64,000 nt of DNA, taken from contig JAUSNP010000006.1 of NCBI GenBank assembly GCA_030645735.1, positions 124,001 through 188,000 on the forward strand, given 5' to 3'. Every line of letters begins with the position of its first letter. Positions within the stretch are counted from its first letter, which is position 1. Shown piece by piece: positions 42,131-50,929 of this stretch. The stretch is from Candidatus Moraniibacteriota bacterium (GTDB lineage Bacteria; Patescibacteria; Paceibacteria; Moranbacterales; UBA2206). The notes below the pieces were generated by a model that searched no databases, had not been told where the DNA came from, and saw only the letters and a list, made by a program, of their open reading frames with translations. The translations under genes were made by a program, and so were the position numbers.

Positions 42131-42154
42131 CAAGCTTCGAGAAATCGAAGCTTG
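42131..42154 (+). terminator. Hairpin with GAAA tetraloop after dehydrogenase gene
   Basis: CAAGCTTCGA / TCGAAGCTTG with GAAA loop, a perfect 10-base stem. GACCA and TGGTC extend an outer pairing (42120-42169), followed by TTTTTT at 42172. Confidence 0.65.
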
Positions 42155-42202
42155 ACTTGCTATTTGGTCGATTTTTTGCCATAATAAAAATAATGTGAAG
42201 CC

Positions 42203-42305
42203 TTGTCATTGCGAGGAAGTTCCGCCTCGGAACGACCGCGGCAATCCCAAGCATTGATGCATTGAATATGAGATTGCCACGCTCCTTCGTCGCTCGCAAT
42301 GACAG
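42203..42305. repeat. TGTCATTGCGAG-family repeat, intergenic (copy 3)
   Basis: Begins TTGTCATTGCGAGGAAG and ends CGCTCGCAATGACAG; middle part diverged from the two coding copies. Confidence 0.88.
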
Positions 42306-42339
42306 TGAATATAAATTCTAATTTAATAAAAAATAAATT

Positions 42340-42576
42340 ATGTTTGACCTATTGAAATCAATCGTCTGGATCGTCGTGATGCTTGCACTGGCCTATTTCA
42401 TAATGAGCTACTTTGGCTATGAACCAAATTTAGAATATTTCTCCACTAGCAAAGAAGCTTGCCAAGCCAAAATCAAGGATTGTACAAACAATGTGATTCA
42501 CAATGGCATTGATAACGCTGACAAATGCAATTTCAATTGCGTCAATCCAGAACTAATCATTAAGAAAGCAAACTAA
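42340..42576 (+). CDS. Small membrane protein with four Cys
   Basis: 78 residues: one TM helix at the start (SIVWIVVMLALAYFIMSYF) then a small outside domain with four Cys (ACQAKIKDC, then KCNFNC), which could form two disulfides or bind metal. Not recognised. Its stop overlaps the start of the GT2 gene by one base (TAATG), so the two are translationally coupled. Confidence 0.8.
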   Translation: MFDLLKSIVWIVVMLALAYFIMSYFGYEPNLEYFSTSKEACQAKIKDCTNNVIHNGIDNADKCNFNCVNPELIIKKAN

Positions 42577-43562
42577 TGCGACTAATTGTAAACATTCCAG
42601 CCTACAACGAAGAAAGTATTGTGGGTGAAACCATCGCCAAAATCAAAGAAAGCTTCAAGGCTGATTTTTATACCAATAAAGGCGCTGTCATCACGGAAAA
42701 ATTGATCCAAGTGGTAGACGATGGCTCTACTGATGCCACCGCGCAAGTTGCCAAGGAAGCTGGCGCAGATATCGTAGTTTCCTACAAACCCAATCGCCGA
42801 CTCGCCTATTCTTTCAAGCAGGCCGTGGAAAGTTCACTCGTAAACGGCGCTGATTTGATGGTCAACATTGACGCTGACGGACAATTCAATGCCAATGACA
42901 TTCCGCAACTTTTGACTCCGATTTTGGAAGGTGATGTGGACATGGTCATCGCCAATCGCTTTGGTGAAATTGCCGCCAAAAACATTCCGTGGGTTAGAAA
43001 AAATCTAAATAAATTTGCTGCCAGCGTAATCGGCTTTTTCTTAGGTTACAAAACTAACGACCTGACTTGCGGTTTCCGTGCGCACAATCGCGAAGCTATG
43101 TTGCGCTTGAATTTGACCAATGTGCATTTCACCTACACTCAAGAAACTATCATCGATGCGATTGGCAAAAATTTGAAACTGGCCTGGGTGCCGATTGAAG
43201 TCACCTATTTCGACCACCGTGAGGCCAAAATCACCAAATCACTTTGGAAATTTGTGAACAACTCCACCAAAATCATCTTGAAGGCCGTGCGGGATGTGCG
43301 ACCAATGAAATTCTTTGGAATTCCTGGGCTATTCTTGATTTTCCTTTCCCTGATTTCATTTGCAATTTTCCTATACAACTATTTCCCTGATTTCAAAATC
43401 ACTCAATATAGAAACTACCTAATTTTCGGCATTGCCTTGTTTTTAGTTGGACTGCAATTTGTCGTCTTCGCCCTGATTGCTGACATGATCAAATCCTCAC
43501 GTCAATTGACGGAAGAATTGATGTATCAGTGGAAGAAGGATAAGTTTAATAATAAAAAGTAG
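42576..43562 (+). CDS. GT2 glycosyltransferase with C-terminal membrane helices (DPM/GtrB-like)
   Basis: Moves a sugar from a nucleotide carrier to polyprenyl phosphate. The 328 residues show the GT-A core (VNIPAYNEESIVGETIAKI; VVDDGSTDAT; NIDADGQFNANDIPQLL with the DxD), then DLTCGFRAHNREAML, and two TM helices at about 245-270 and 285-310. This plan is typical of dolichol/polyprenyl-phosphate sugar synthases. The lipid-linked sugars are the donors for the GT-C enzymes found downstream (53.9-61.4 kb). Confidence 0.93.
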   Translation: MRLIVNIPAYNEESIVGETIAKIKESFKADFYTNKGAVITEKLIQVVDDGSTDATAQVAKEAGADIVVSYKPNRRLAYSFKQAVESSLVNGADLMVNIDADGQFNANDIPQLLTPILEGDVDMVIANRFGEIAAKNIPWVRKNLNKFAASVIGFFLGYKTNDLTCGFRAHNREAMLRLNLTNVHFTYTQETIIDAIGKNLKLAWVPIEVTYFDHREAKITKSLWKFVNNSTKIILKAVRDVRPMKFFGIPGLFLIFLSLISFAIFLYNYFPDFKITQYRNYLIFGIALFLVGLQFVVFALIADMIKSSRQLTEELMYQWKKDKFNNKK

Positions 43563-43611
43563 TTTACTTTTTTATACAAAGCTTTAATTAAGCCGAAATA
43601 CATCGGCTATA

Positions 43612-43640
43612 TTGACTTATTTGCAAAATAGGTATATAAT
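43612..43640 (+). promoter_or_regulatory. Near-consensus promoter of orphan gene at 43714
   Basis: TTGACT (43612-43617), 17-base spacer, TATAAT (43635-43640). The leader then folds into two hairpins: CTGGC/GCCAG (43647-43666) and GGGT/ACCC (around 43679-43694), before AGGAG. Confidence 0.85.
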
Positions 43641-43713
43641 ATTAATCTGGCTGAAATCAGTGCCAGCATCGTATAATTGGGTCATAGTGAACCCATCTCA
43701 AAGGAGAAAAATC

Positions 43714-44091
43714 ATGAACTTTAAAAAATTAACTATCACCATTGCAGGAGACCTCAAAGGTAAACTTCAAGGAAATTACGCATTGCAAACCTCCTTGGGA
43801 ATGCAGTCTGCATTGAAGTTTTCAAATGGAATCATACTCATCAATTTGACTCCAGCAGATTCAAACCTTGAATTATTTTCTGATTGTAAACTATTTAAAA
43901 GCAAAGCCATCAGAAATGATGATTTGCGAAAAGCATTTGACGCGTGCAACCGCATATCTGTCGAGCTGTCAGCATGTAATGCCGGAGCAATTTGTCTCAG
44001 AGCTAAATTCTTCAGTTCTGGTAAAAATTCGTTCTTCGAGATTACGGCACTATTCGCCATCGAAGATGGTAGAATCATTGCGCTAGCCTAA
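43714..44091 (+). CDS. Orphan soluble protein with strong expression signals
   Basis: 125 residues from ATG 43714; AAAGGAG lies about 9 bases upstream, so the longer frame from 43612 is not used (it would start in the promoter). Not recognised. It has alternating beta-like strands (KKLTITIAGDL; ALKFSNGIILINL; AICLRAKFF) and four Cys. No TM helix or signal peptide. A near-consensus promoter, hairpin-protected leader, strong ribosome site and a long structured 3' region suggest high expression. It does not look like the other orphan at 13167. Confidence 0.78.
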   Translation: MNFKKLTITIAGDLKGKLQGNYALQTSLGMQSALKFSNGIILINLTPADSNLELFSDCKLFKSKAIRNDDLRKAFDACNRISVELSACNAGAICLRAKFFSSGKNSFFEITALFAIEDGRIIALA

Positions 44092-44097
44092 TTCGCA

Positions 44098-44262
44098 ACA
44101 GAACAGTCAGACTGGCAAGGGCTGTTCAAGTGCCACAAGCACTGAAGTTTTGCTAAACCTCTAATTTATGGATTTTTCTTAGTAGCGGCGAGCGAACAGA
44201 AAAGATTTCTTTTCAGCACCAGCTGAGGAAATGTAGTGTCCATATTGCAGAGGTTTTTTTAT
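44098..44262 (+). ncRNA. Structured 3' region or small RNA with 23S-rRNA-like loop, ending in a terminator
   Basis: Hairpins GAACAG/CTGTTC (44101-44127) and AGTGC/GCACT (44129-44143) come first. Then a closed three-way structure follows: AAACCTCT (44155-44162) pairs with AGAGGTTT (44249-44256), and TATGGA (44167-44172) with TCCATA (44239-44244). One inner arm (44173-44204) closes on AGTAGCGGCGAGCGAAC, identical to a universally conserved 23S rRNA domain I loop. The other inner arm is TTTTCAGC/GCTGAGGA. A T run follows at 44254-44266. It may be the 3' UTR of the orphan gene or a separate RNA. Confidence 0.6.
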
Positions 44263-44331
44263 TTTTTCATAGCCCACAGATAGCTTGAAAATTAACTTGT
44301 TTTAAGGTAGAATTAGATAGTAAATTAACCC

Positions 44332-44431
44332 TGTCATCCTGAACTTTATTCAGGATCTACTCTGCGTTTCACTGAGATAAATTTAGATTAATGATACAGT
44401 GAGCAGATTCCGGGTCAAGCCCGGAATGACA
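44332..44431. repeat. TGTCATTCC-family repeat (copy A)
   Basis: 100 bases, from TGTCATCCTGAAC to CCCGGAATGACAG. Each end is a small hairpin and the two ends are also inverse copies of each other. Confidence 0.9.
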
Positions 44432-44442
44432 GCACTATACTT

Positions 44443-45525
44443 ATGCGAATTTTATTTATTTCCCACGCTTATCCGCCTACTGTTGGTGGCGTGGAAAACC
44501 AGAATTTTGAACTTTCCACTTGGCTAGGAGAAATTGCGGAAGTCAAAACCATTGCCAACGGACGAGGCAAGAAGTTTTTGCCATTTTGGATGCCCTACGC
44601 TCTCGTAAAGAGTCTTTTTCTGATGCCAAAATATGATGTCATCCTTTTGGGCAATGCCCTCTTAGCACACATGGGCTGGATATTGAAAATCATTTATAGA
44701 AAACCTGTAGTTGTTGTAGTGCATGGATTGGATTTAACTTTCCAGAATTGGTGCTACCAAAAATTCTGGGTCAATTTTTTCATCCCCAAAATGGACAAAC
44801 TTGTTTGTGTTGGCAACGAAACAGTTCGCGTAGCCAAAGAAAAAGGCATCGCGGAAGACAAATTGGTTTTCATTCCCAATGGCGTCAACACCAACAAATT
44901 TCAGTCGGAATATAATTGGTCAGAAATTAAAAAAATCTTTGGACGAAAACTGGAAAGCAAAAAAGTTTTGATGACTTCTGGCAGACTGGCCAGAAGAAAA
45001 GGCGTGGCTTGGTTTGTGCGCAATGTGATGCCGAAGTTGCCGGAAAATATTTTGTATATCGTGGCAGGTGACGGCGCTGATCGAGAAAATATTGAGCAAG
45101 CTATCACAGAAAACAATTTATCCGAACGCGTGAAAATGATTGGCTACATGGGCGACCCGGTGCGCGACATGCTTTTCCACACTTGCGATCTTTTCATTCA
45201 ACCCAACATCAAAGTGGCTGGTGATATGGAAGGCTTTGGCTTGTCAGTTATTGAAGCAGCTTTTTGTGGCATTCCAGTCATTGCTTCGCGTTTGGAAGGC
45301 TTGCAAGACGCCATCAAAGATGGTCAAGACGGCTTTTTGATTGAACCAGAAGACGCGTCAGGCTATGTCACAAAAATCAATGAACTTTTGTCAGATGACA
45401 CAGCCCGCAAAGCTTTTGGACAACAAGCACGACAATTTGTCATTGATAATTTTGGTTGGGAAAAGATTGCGCAAAAATATTTAGATGAAATTGAGAAAGT
45501 GATCAATAAGAAAAATATCACATAA
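44443..45525 (+). CDS. GT4-family glycosyltransferase
   Basis: 360 residues, GT-B: start ILFISHAYPPTVGGVENQNF; VVVHGLDLTFQNW; donor domain with GRLARRKGVAWFVRNVMPKL and the motif QPNIKVAGDMEGFGLSVIEAA. PimB/MshA-like wording. It starts 12 bases after repeat copy A and ends 5 bases before copy B, so both flanks are repeats. Confidence 0.94.
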   Translation: MRILFISHAYPPTVGGVENQNFELSTWLGEIAEVKTIANGRGKKFLPFWMPYALVKSLFLMPKYDVILLGNALLAHMGWILKIIYRKPVVVVVHGLDLTFQNWCYQKFWVNFFIPKMDKLVCVGNETVRVAKEKGIAEDKLVFIPNGVNTNKFQSEYNWSEIKKIFGRKLESKKVLMTSGRLARRKGVAWFVRNVMPKLPENILYIVAGDGADRENIEQAITENNLSERVKMIGYMGDPVRDMLFHTCDLFIQPNIKVAGDMEGFGLSVIEAAFCGIPVIASRLEGLQDAIKDGQDGFLIEPEDASGYVTKINELLSDDTARKAFGQQARQFVIDNFGWEKIAQKYLDEIEKVINKKNIT

Positions 45526-45529
45526 ACTC

Positions 45530-45629
45530 TGTCATTCCGGCCTTGAGCCGGAATCTACTCACCGTATCGTGAATCTAAATTTAATTCAGTGAAATGTAAA
45601 ATAGATCCCGGGTCAAGCCCGGGATGACA
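45530..45629. repeat. TGTCATTCC-family repeat (copy B)
   Basis: 100 bases, TGTCATTCCGGCCTTGAGCC at one end and CCCGGGTCAAGCCCGGGATG at the other. Confidence 0.9.
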
Positions 45630-45639
45630 TTACAAAAAT

Positions 45640-47505
45640 ATGCTACAAACAATCGGCAATCAAATATTATTTTATCTCACATTAGTTTTTGTGTTATTTA
45701 TTCCGGGCTACTCTTTGCTTTTGACGATTTTTGGTCGCAGCAAAACATTGAGCGTTTTGGAAAAATTCATAATTTCCTTTGGCCTGAGCATCATCAGCGT
45801 GGATTTTATTTTTTTCGCCTTTTCCAAAGCCGATATTGCCATCACTCGCCTCTCATCTATCATCGGCATTGCAGCTTTCATTCTGATTTGTCTAGCTATT
45901 TTCAAATTTAGAAAATTCTCCGATTCAGTCGAAGACAATAAATTATTTTCTTTTTCCAAAAATCAATTCATTCTCATTCTGCTTTTGATTTTTTTGAGCA
46001 TTTTTATTAAAACTGCCTATTTGACTGACACCGTTTTTCCGACCGCCACTGACATGGGACATCATATGTATTGGGCCAAATGGATGGTGGAAAATCATCA
46101 GTTGCCAACCTATGACGGTATGCCAGATTTCATCATCGGTGAACACATCATTTTTGCCACCGTTGCCACCTTGAGTGGTGCCAACTTCTTCTCAGCTTTC
46201 CCAATTGTGATTCTGTTTTTAGTAAATTTGCTCAGTATCTTGATGGTTTTCATTTTGACTTTGCGCATTTTCAAAGAAAAAAATGTAGCTATCTTGTCAT
46301 TGCTATTCTTGGGAGTCCTGTATGCTGTGAGCTCACCCCAAGCCAAATTTGTCAGTGGTGGCGTAGTTGGCAATATTCTTGGCAATCTACTTTTGCCAAT
46401 GTCGCTCTATTTTTATTATCGCGCTTTCAGTTTTTTTGAAGCTGATGAAAAAGTTTCCAGTGAATCAAAAACATTTTTGGCCTTGGCCTTTTTCTCAACT
46501 TTCGGATTGCTCTACACGCACCATTTGACGGCTTTTATATTCCTATTTATTTTTGCTTTAATCGTTGCAATTTTCTTAATTTTAAATTTTAAGAATTTAA
46601 AAAATATTTTTGCCTCACTATTCAAAATTGTTTTTTCTCCGCAGGTCCTAGCCACATTGGCCATCTGTTTTATTTTTTTCTTTTGGGTTTTCACGCCCAA
46701 CTACATAAAAGGTGGCGCCGTGGACACCGCTGTGGGTGCGCCCAGCAAAGAAACTCGCGCTGGCCTCACCATTGCCAACTTGCGTTCTTCCATTGGCGAA
46801 GCGCGCATCGCCTTGGGCTTCCTAGGACTTCTAGTTTTAGCCATCGGATTTAAGCGTAAAAATTTTGGCTACACTATTATCGCCGCTTGGGCCATTATGA
46901 TTTTCATCATGTCCACCCAACCAAATCTCCTTTTAGTGAATCTACCCAGCAGTCGCATCGGCAACTATCTCTCCTATCCTTTCGCCATCCTCAGTGCCTA
47001 CACATTTTATTTTGTTTTCAAAAACAAAACCAATCAATTTTTGAAAGTTAGTTTCATTGTCATCGCCACTTTTGTTTTGGTAGATGGAATTTCTGATTCG
47101 GCCTATAGCTTCAAAAACAAGGAAGACTTAAGTCCCCTTGCCCAAACATTCAACGCTTCAAATTATCTAGCCACACACACCACAACTGATGATGAGATTT
47201 TGAAAGACCACAACTACATCACCGCTGACTCTTGGATGAAAATCATCTTGATGCGCGGTTACAAATATCCACAATCCCGTGGCTACTTCAAGCGTTATGA
47301 TGACCAAACCAAGCCACGCGAAATGTGCACCCTCAATATGATTTCCACACCCGACAGCCCAGAAGCCAAGACTTGTTTTGCTGACACCAACACCAATTTC
47401 ATCGCCATCAATCCGAACTTTGATAGCGCGCAATTTTTGAAATTGAAAAATTTTGATCAAGTCTATTCCAGCACTGGCATAAATATTTATTACAAAAATA
47501 ACTAA
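45640..47505 (+). CDS. Large polytopic membrane protein, possible GT-C glycosyltransferase
   Basis: 621 residues with about 12-13 TM helices. Early segment LVFVLFIPGYSLLLTIFGRS resembles DUF1616/DUF6541-type proteins. After two helices an outside loop has FPTATDMGHHMYWAKWM, where Asp and His lie in the position of GT-C catalytic acidic motifs. A C-terminal outside domain (about 500-621) has one Cys pair (REMCTLN..AKTCFADT). No close family recognised; a role in adding sugars outside the membrane is inferred from the neighbours. The next gene follows after 1 base. Confidence 0.75.
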   Translation: MLQTIGNQILFYLTLVFVLFIPGYSLLLTIFGRSKTLSVLEKFIISFGLSIISVDFIFFAFSKADIAITRLSSIIGIAAFILICLAIFKFRKFSDSVEDNKLFSFSKNQFILILLLIFLSIFIKTAYLTDTVFPTATDMGHHMYWAKWMVENHQLPTYDGMPDFIIGEHIIFATVATLSGANFFSAFPIVILFLVNLLSILMVFILTLRIFKEKNVAILSLLFLGVLYAVSSPQAKFVSGGVVGNILGNLLLPMSLYFYYRAFSFFEADEKVSSESKTFLALAFFSTFGLLYTHHLTAFIFLFIFALIVAIFLILNFKNLKNIFASLFKIVFSPQVLATLAICFIFFFWVFTPNYIKGGAVDTAVGAPSKETRAGLTIANLRSSIGEARIALGFLGLLVLAIGFKRKNFGYTIIAAWAIMIFIMSTQPNLLLVNLPSSRIGNYLSYPFAILSAYTFYFVFKNKTNQFLKVSFIVIATFVLVDGISDSAYSFKNKEDLSPLAQTFNASNYLATHTTTDDEILKDHNYITADSWMKIILMRGYKYPQSRGYFKRYDDQTKPREMCTLNMISTPDSPEAKTCFADTNTNFIAINPNFDSAQFLKLKNFDQVYSSTGINIYYKNN

Positions 47506-47506
47506 T

Positions 47507-47860
47507 ATGCGACAACAAACTAAAATCATTTTGTTTTTCATTGTTCTCTTCTTAGCCAGCTCGGTCTATCTTTTTTCCATTGATTCCAGATACAATGACC
47601 CGACATACAACAAGAATTGGTATGCGCTATCGTTTGTTGAACCAAAATCAGACAGTTTGAATTTCGCTATTGAAAATTTTTCTGCCAACATAAATTTCCA
47701 TTGGGAGCTTTTAGCTGGCAAAGAAAAAGTTGAGACTGGTAATGTTGAAATTCAAACGGGAGAGAAAAAAGAGATTAGCCTGTCCCAAATAGCCGCTGAT
47801 CAAAAAATGACCGTGCGTGTTTCTTCTGGAGATGCTACACAAGAAATTTATAAAAACTAA
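47507..47860 (+). CDS. Small membrane-anchored beta-domain protein
   Basis: 117 residues: one N-terminal TM helix (IILFFIVLFLASSVYLFSI) and an outside domain of short strands (NFHWELLAGKEKVETGNVEI) with no Cys. It looks like the extracytoplasmic part of DUF1616-like proteins, possibly a split-off partner of the preceding 621-residue protein, to which it is joined by a 1-base gap. Confidence 0.7.
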   Translation: MRQQTKIILFFIVLFLASSVYLFSIDSRYNDPTYNKNWYALSFVEPKSDSLNFAIENFSANINFHWELLAGKEKVETGNVEIQTGEKKEISLSQIAADQKMTVRVSSGDATQEIYKN

Positions 47861-47867
47861 CATAGCC

Positions 47868-47968
47868 TGTCATCCCGGGCTTGACCCGGGATCTACTCTG
47901 CGTTTCACTGAATTAAATTTAGATTCGCAATTACAGTGAGCAGATTCCGGCTCAAGGCCGGAATGACA
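47868..47968. repeat. TGTCATTCC-family repeat (copy C, inverted)
   Basis: 101 bases; here the CCCGGGCTTGACCCGGGATC end comes first, so orientation is opposite to copies B, D and E. Confidence 0.9.
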
Positions 47969-47978
47969 ATTGAAAAAT

Positions 47979-49109
47979 ATGTCCAACCCTAAAAAAATAT
48001 TATTAGTCACTCGCCCAATCGCCCCACCTTGGGATGAGGCCTCTAAGAATTTTGCTTTTTATCTCGCCAAAAGTGTAGCTAATTTTGATTTGAATCTTTT
48101 GACTAATGGCCTGATCGCTGAAATTCCCAATGCTCAACAAAAACCCATTTACACCTCCAATGATTTCAGCTATTTTCAAAAACTGCGCCTCATCAAACAT
48201 TTGCGCAAAATGAAAAATGATTTTGACATCTTGCATTATATTTTCACACCCACCAAACAAAATTCTTTTTTATTAAAACATTTTGTGAATGCTGGCAAAA
48301 AGAAAACTACCAAAATCATCCAAACCATAGCAACTTTGCGCGAAGATTTGTATTCTGATTCGGATCTGAAAGATTTGATGTTTGGTGATTTAATTATCAC
48401 CTATTCTGATTATGCCAAAAATAAACTCGCTTCTTTGGGATTTAAAAATGTGCAACGAGTCTATCCAGGAATTGATTTGCAATATTATTCAGCAAAACCA
48501 AAAAATATAGAAATACTTCAACAGCTTGGAATTACACAAGAAGATTTTGTAGTGACCTATCCCGGAGAATATATTCGCTTAGGCGCAACAGATGACATCG
48601 TGCGAATGATCACAGAAAACGTTGAGGTCTTTAGAGAAAAAAAGATCAAAATATTTTTAGCCTGTCGACTGAAAAATGACAGTGAAGCTATCAAAAAAAG
48701 AGATGCGGTGCTTGAAGAACTAAAAAAACATAACGCGATGGACGTAGCTATTGTCGCTGATACATTTTCTGATATGTCAGCTATTTATAATTTGTCAGAT
48801 ATTGTTATTTTCCCTGTCCAAAATATGCGTGGCAAGTTTGATGTGCCTTTGGCCGCAGTTGAACCGATGGCCTGTGAAAAGCCCGTGATTGTTTCAGACC
48901 TACCGATTCTCAAGGAGTTTGCCAATGAAACCAATTCTGTCACAATTGAAAAAGGCAATTCACAACAATTGGCTGATGCAATTTTTGATCTCTACAACAA
49001 TCCAGAAAAACGAGCGACTCTCGGCAAAGGCGGACGCAAATTCTGTGAAGAAAATTTCGACATCAAAAAAGTCGCCTCAATCTACGAAAAAATTTACACC
49101 GAACTATAA
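47979..49109 (+). CDS. GT4-like glycosyltransferase, diverged donor motif
   Basis: About 376 residues from ATG 47979 (TTG 47970 rejected since it touches the repeat). Start KILLVTRPIAPPWDEASKNF; VYPGIDLQYY before the second domain; the C-terminal domain has FPVQNMRGKFDVPLAAVEPM. The first Glu of the usual E-x7-E donor motif is replaced (Lys/Asp region) while the second is kept. This may be a diverged or different-donor enzyme. Confidence 0.85.
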   Translation: MSNPKKILLVTRPIAPPWDEASKNFAFYLAKSVANFDLNLLTNGLIAEIPNAQQKPIYTSNDFSYFQKLRLIKHLRKMKNDFDILHYIFTPTKQNSFLLKHFVNAGKKKTTKIIQTIATLREDLYSDSDLKDLMFGDLIITYSDYAKNKLASLGFKNVQRVYPGIDLQYYSAKPKNIEILQQLGITQEDFVVTYPGEYIRLGATDDIVRMITENVEVFREKKIKIFLACRLKNDSEAIKKRDAVLEELKKHNAMDVAIVADTFSDMSAIYNLSDIVIFPVQNMRGKFDVPLAAVEPMACEKPVIVSDLPILKEFANETNSVTIEKGNSQQLADAIFDLYNNPEKRATLGKGGRKFCEENFDIKKVASIYEKIYTEL

Positions 49110-49149
49110 TTTTTATTTTTAATTCTTAATTCGTCTTATCAGTCCTATT

Positions 49150-50643
49150 ATGACTTATTCAATCAACAACCTCTCCCCTCACAAAAAACAATTTCAAACT
49201 CCTGCCATGCAAGTGCCGGCTATTTTGCATGTCTCTGATGATTTGATGCCCAATGATGCCACTTTGGCCGAAATTGAAGGCGTAGCCTCTGATCCGCATG
49301 CTTTTCATCATGTGGCTGCCATGTCTGACGTGCACAGCAAAAAGGGCCGTAAGAACCCAACTGGCACCGTGATGGCCTCAGAGGCTCATCTTTTGCCCCA
49401 AATCAATGACACCGCCCCCAATTGTGGCATGCGCTTTTTGAAGACCAATCTCACCGACGCAGATTTGACCCCAGAAAACATCGACCGACTTTTTCAAGAA
49501 TTGATTGGCGTCATCCCAACCAAGACATACGTTGGCACCAAAGTGCCCTATTCTTTAATCATAGACATCTGTCGCAAAGGCATCGCACCCGTGCGGGAAT
49601 TTTTTGGCTCTCGCACCAAAAATGAAATTGAAAACGCTTTTGAAGGTGGCAACTTTTTTTCCGAAATTCCCACTGAAAAAGAAATCCTCAATGCCATTCC
49701 AAAGTTATTTTTGCACATCGGACAATATCGCCTAGGTATCCTCGGCGCTGCCGGCAATCACTTTTTGGATTTGATGAAAATCACCGAAATTGAAAACCAA
49801 GAGATTGCCACAAAATTCGGATTGCAAACCGGACAATATATTTTCTTGTTGCATACCGGCTCAGGACTCCTAGGACAATACGCGTCATACTTATACACTC
49901 CAAAAAGGAAAGAGCATTTGAGCCAAAGAATTATTTTGGAAATTGGCAAGTTTTTATTTAAAACTGATTATAAAAAAGAATTCAAAGCGCTGTGGAAAAA
50001 AATTGAAAGTTTCAAGGACAGCAAAGAATATTTTGCCTACGATGACCAAAGTTTGGAAGGCAAACTCTTTTTGACTTCGCACAATGCCGCTGCCAATCAA
50101 GGCTATGCCAATCGTTCAATTTTGAATCATCAGTTGGATTTGGCAATTGAAAAAGTTCTTGGCAAAAATCCAGAGCTGGATATGCTTTATGACATGCCCC
50201 ATGTTTTTGTGCATCGCGAAAAGAATCATTTTGGCAAAGATGTTTGGATTCACCGCAATGGCACCGTGAGGGCTAATGGTCCAGCGCGTATGAATCATCC
50301 ATTGTTCTCCCAAACTGGAGAGCCAGTTTTCATTCCCTCTTCCATGAGCACGCCCGCCTACATTTGCGCCGGTACTGACGCCAATGAATCTAGTTTTTTC
50401 TCAGCCAGCCATGGCACCGGTCGTCGCAAAGATCCTTTGGCAGATGCGACGCACAACAAAGCTGAACTTTTTGACAAACTCAAACAACGTCAAGTCAAAC
50501 TTTTCAATGCCAAATCCAAAGGCGTGGTCATGCAAGACAGTTCATACTACAAAGATGTCGAGGAAGTTATCGCTGGCATGGAAGCCAACCAAATCGTCAA
50601 AGCCGTGGCCAAGATGGAACCAGTGGCGGTTTTAATGTACTAG
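49150..50643 (+). CDS. Diverged RtcB-like RNA ligase
   Basis: RtcB joins RNA 3'-phosphate or 2',3'-cyclic phosphate ends to 5'-OH. The 497 residues keep AMSDVHSKKGRKNPTGTV, the metal Cys in PNCGMRF, LLHTGSGLLGQ (in place of HSGSRGLG) and SASHGTGRRKDPLADA, the latter containing the His that is guanylylated in RtcB. IPSSMSTPAYICAG stands for the PGSMGT motif. All are changed from canonical RtcB, so it is a distant branch; activity is likely but unproven. Repair rather than tRNA splicing is the usual bacterial role. Confidence 0.88.
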   Translation: MTYSINNLSPHKKQFQTPAMQVPAILHVSDDLMPNDATLAEIEGVASDPHAFHHVAAMSDVHSKKGRKNPTGTVMASEAHLLPQINDTAPNCGMRFLKTNLTDADLTPENIDRLFQELIGVIPTKTYVGTKVPYSLIIDICRKGIAPVREFFGSRTKNEIENAFEGGNFFSEIPTEKEILNAIPKLFLHIGQYRLGILGAAGNHFLDLMKITEIENQEIATKFGLQTGQYIFLLHTGSGLLGQYASYLYTPKRKEHLSQRIILEIGKFLFKTDYKKEFKALWKKIESFKDSKEYFAYDDQSLEGKLFLTSHNAAANQGYANRSILNHQLDLAIEKVLGKNPELDMLYDMPHVFVHREKNHFGKDVWIHRNGTVRANGPARMNHPLFSQTGEPVFIPSSMSTPAYICAGTDANESSFFSASHGTGRRKDPLADATHNKAELFDKLKQRQVKLFNAKSKGVVMQDSSYYKDVEEVIAGMEANQIVKAVAKMEPVAVLMY

Positions 50644-50667
50644 AAGTTTCATAAAAAATTAGAATTG

Positions 50668-50699
50668 GGCGGGAATGTAGGTTCACACTCCCGCTTTTT
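50668..50699 (+). terminator. Intrinsic terminator after RtcB-like gene
   Basis: GCGGGA / TCCCGC (50669-50674, 50689-50694) then TTTTT. Confidence 0.82.
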
Positions 50700-50718
50700 A
50701 CACAAGATGAATGCATCC

Positions 50719-50913
50719 TTATAGCCCAAACTGCCTTCTAAGGTCGCTACTTGTGTCCGGTTTAAATCTTGGGGCTTTTCTTGTCACAGTCTTGTGCTGC
50801 TCTATGTCTCCGCCATGCAAAATGGTACAGCCTAGACATATTCCACCCGCAGTTATACAAGATTTTGGATGACCACAAAATGCTAAAGCAACTTTCTTCG
50901 CTTTTCGTGCCAT
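50719..50913 (-). CDS. Small Cys-rich basic protein
   Basis: 64 residues with a Cys-rich core FCGHPKSCITAGGICLGC and a basic C-terminal half. The four Cys and one His could bind Zn. GAGGGGG lies 7-8 bases before ATG, a very strong ribosome site. Second gene of a two-gene unit; 16 bases after the 72-residue zinc-ribbon gene. Not recognised. Confidence 0.75.
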   Translation of the reverse strand: MARKAKKVALAFCGHPKSCITAGGICLGCTILHGGDIEQHKTVTRKAPRFKPDTSSDLRRQFGL

Positions 50914-50929
50914 AATTCAACCCCCTCAT

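Noticed and set aside
42114..42299. Minus-strand ORF of 61 codons across the intergenic repeat
   Set aside because: It is made almost wholly of repeat copy 3 and the terminator, with no ribosome site.
43612..43713. Longer start for the orphan at 43714
   Set aside because: The extended start falls on the -35 element of the promoter; AAAGGAG and ATG 43714 fit better.
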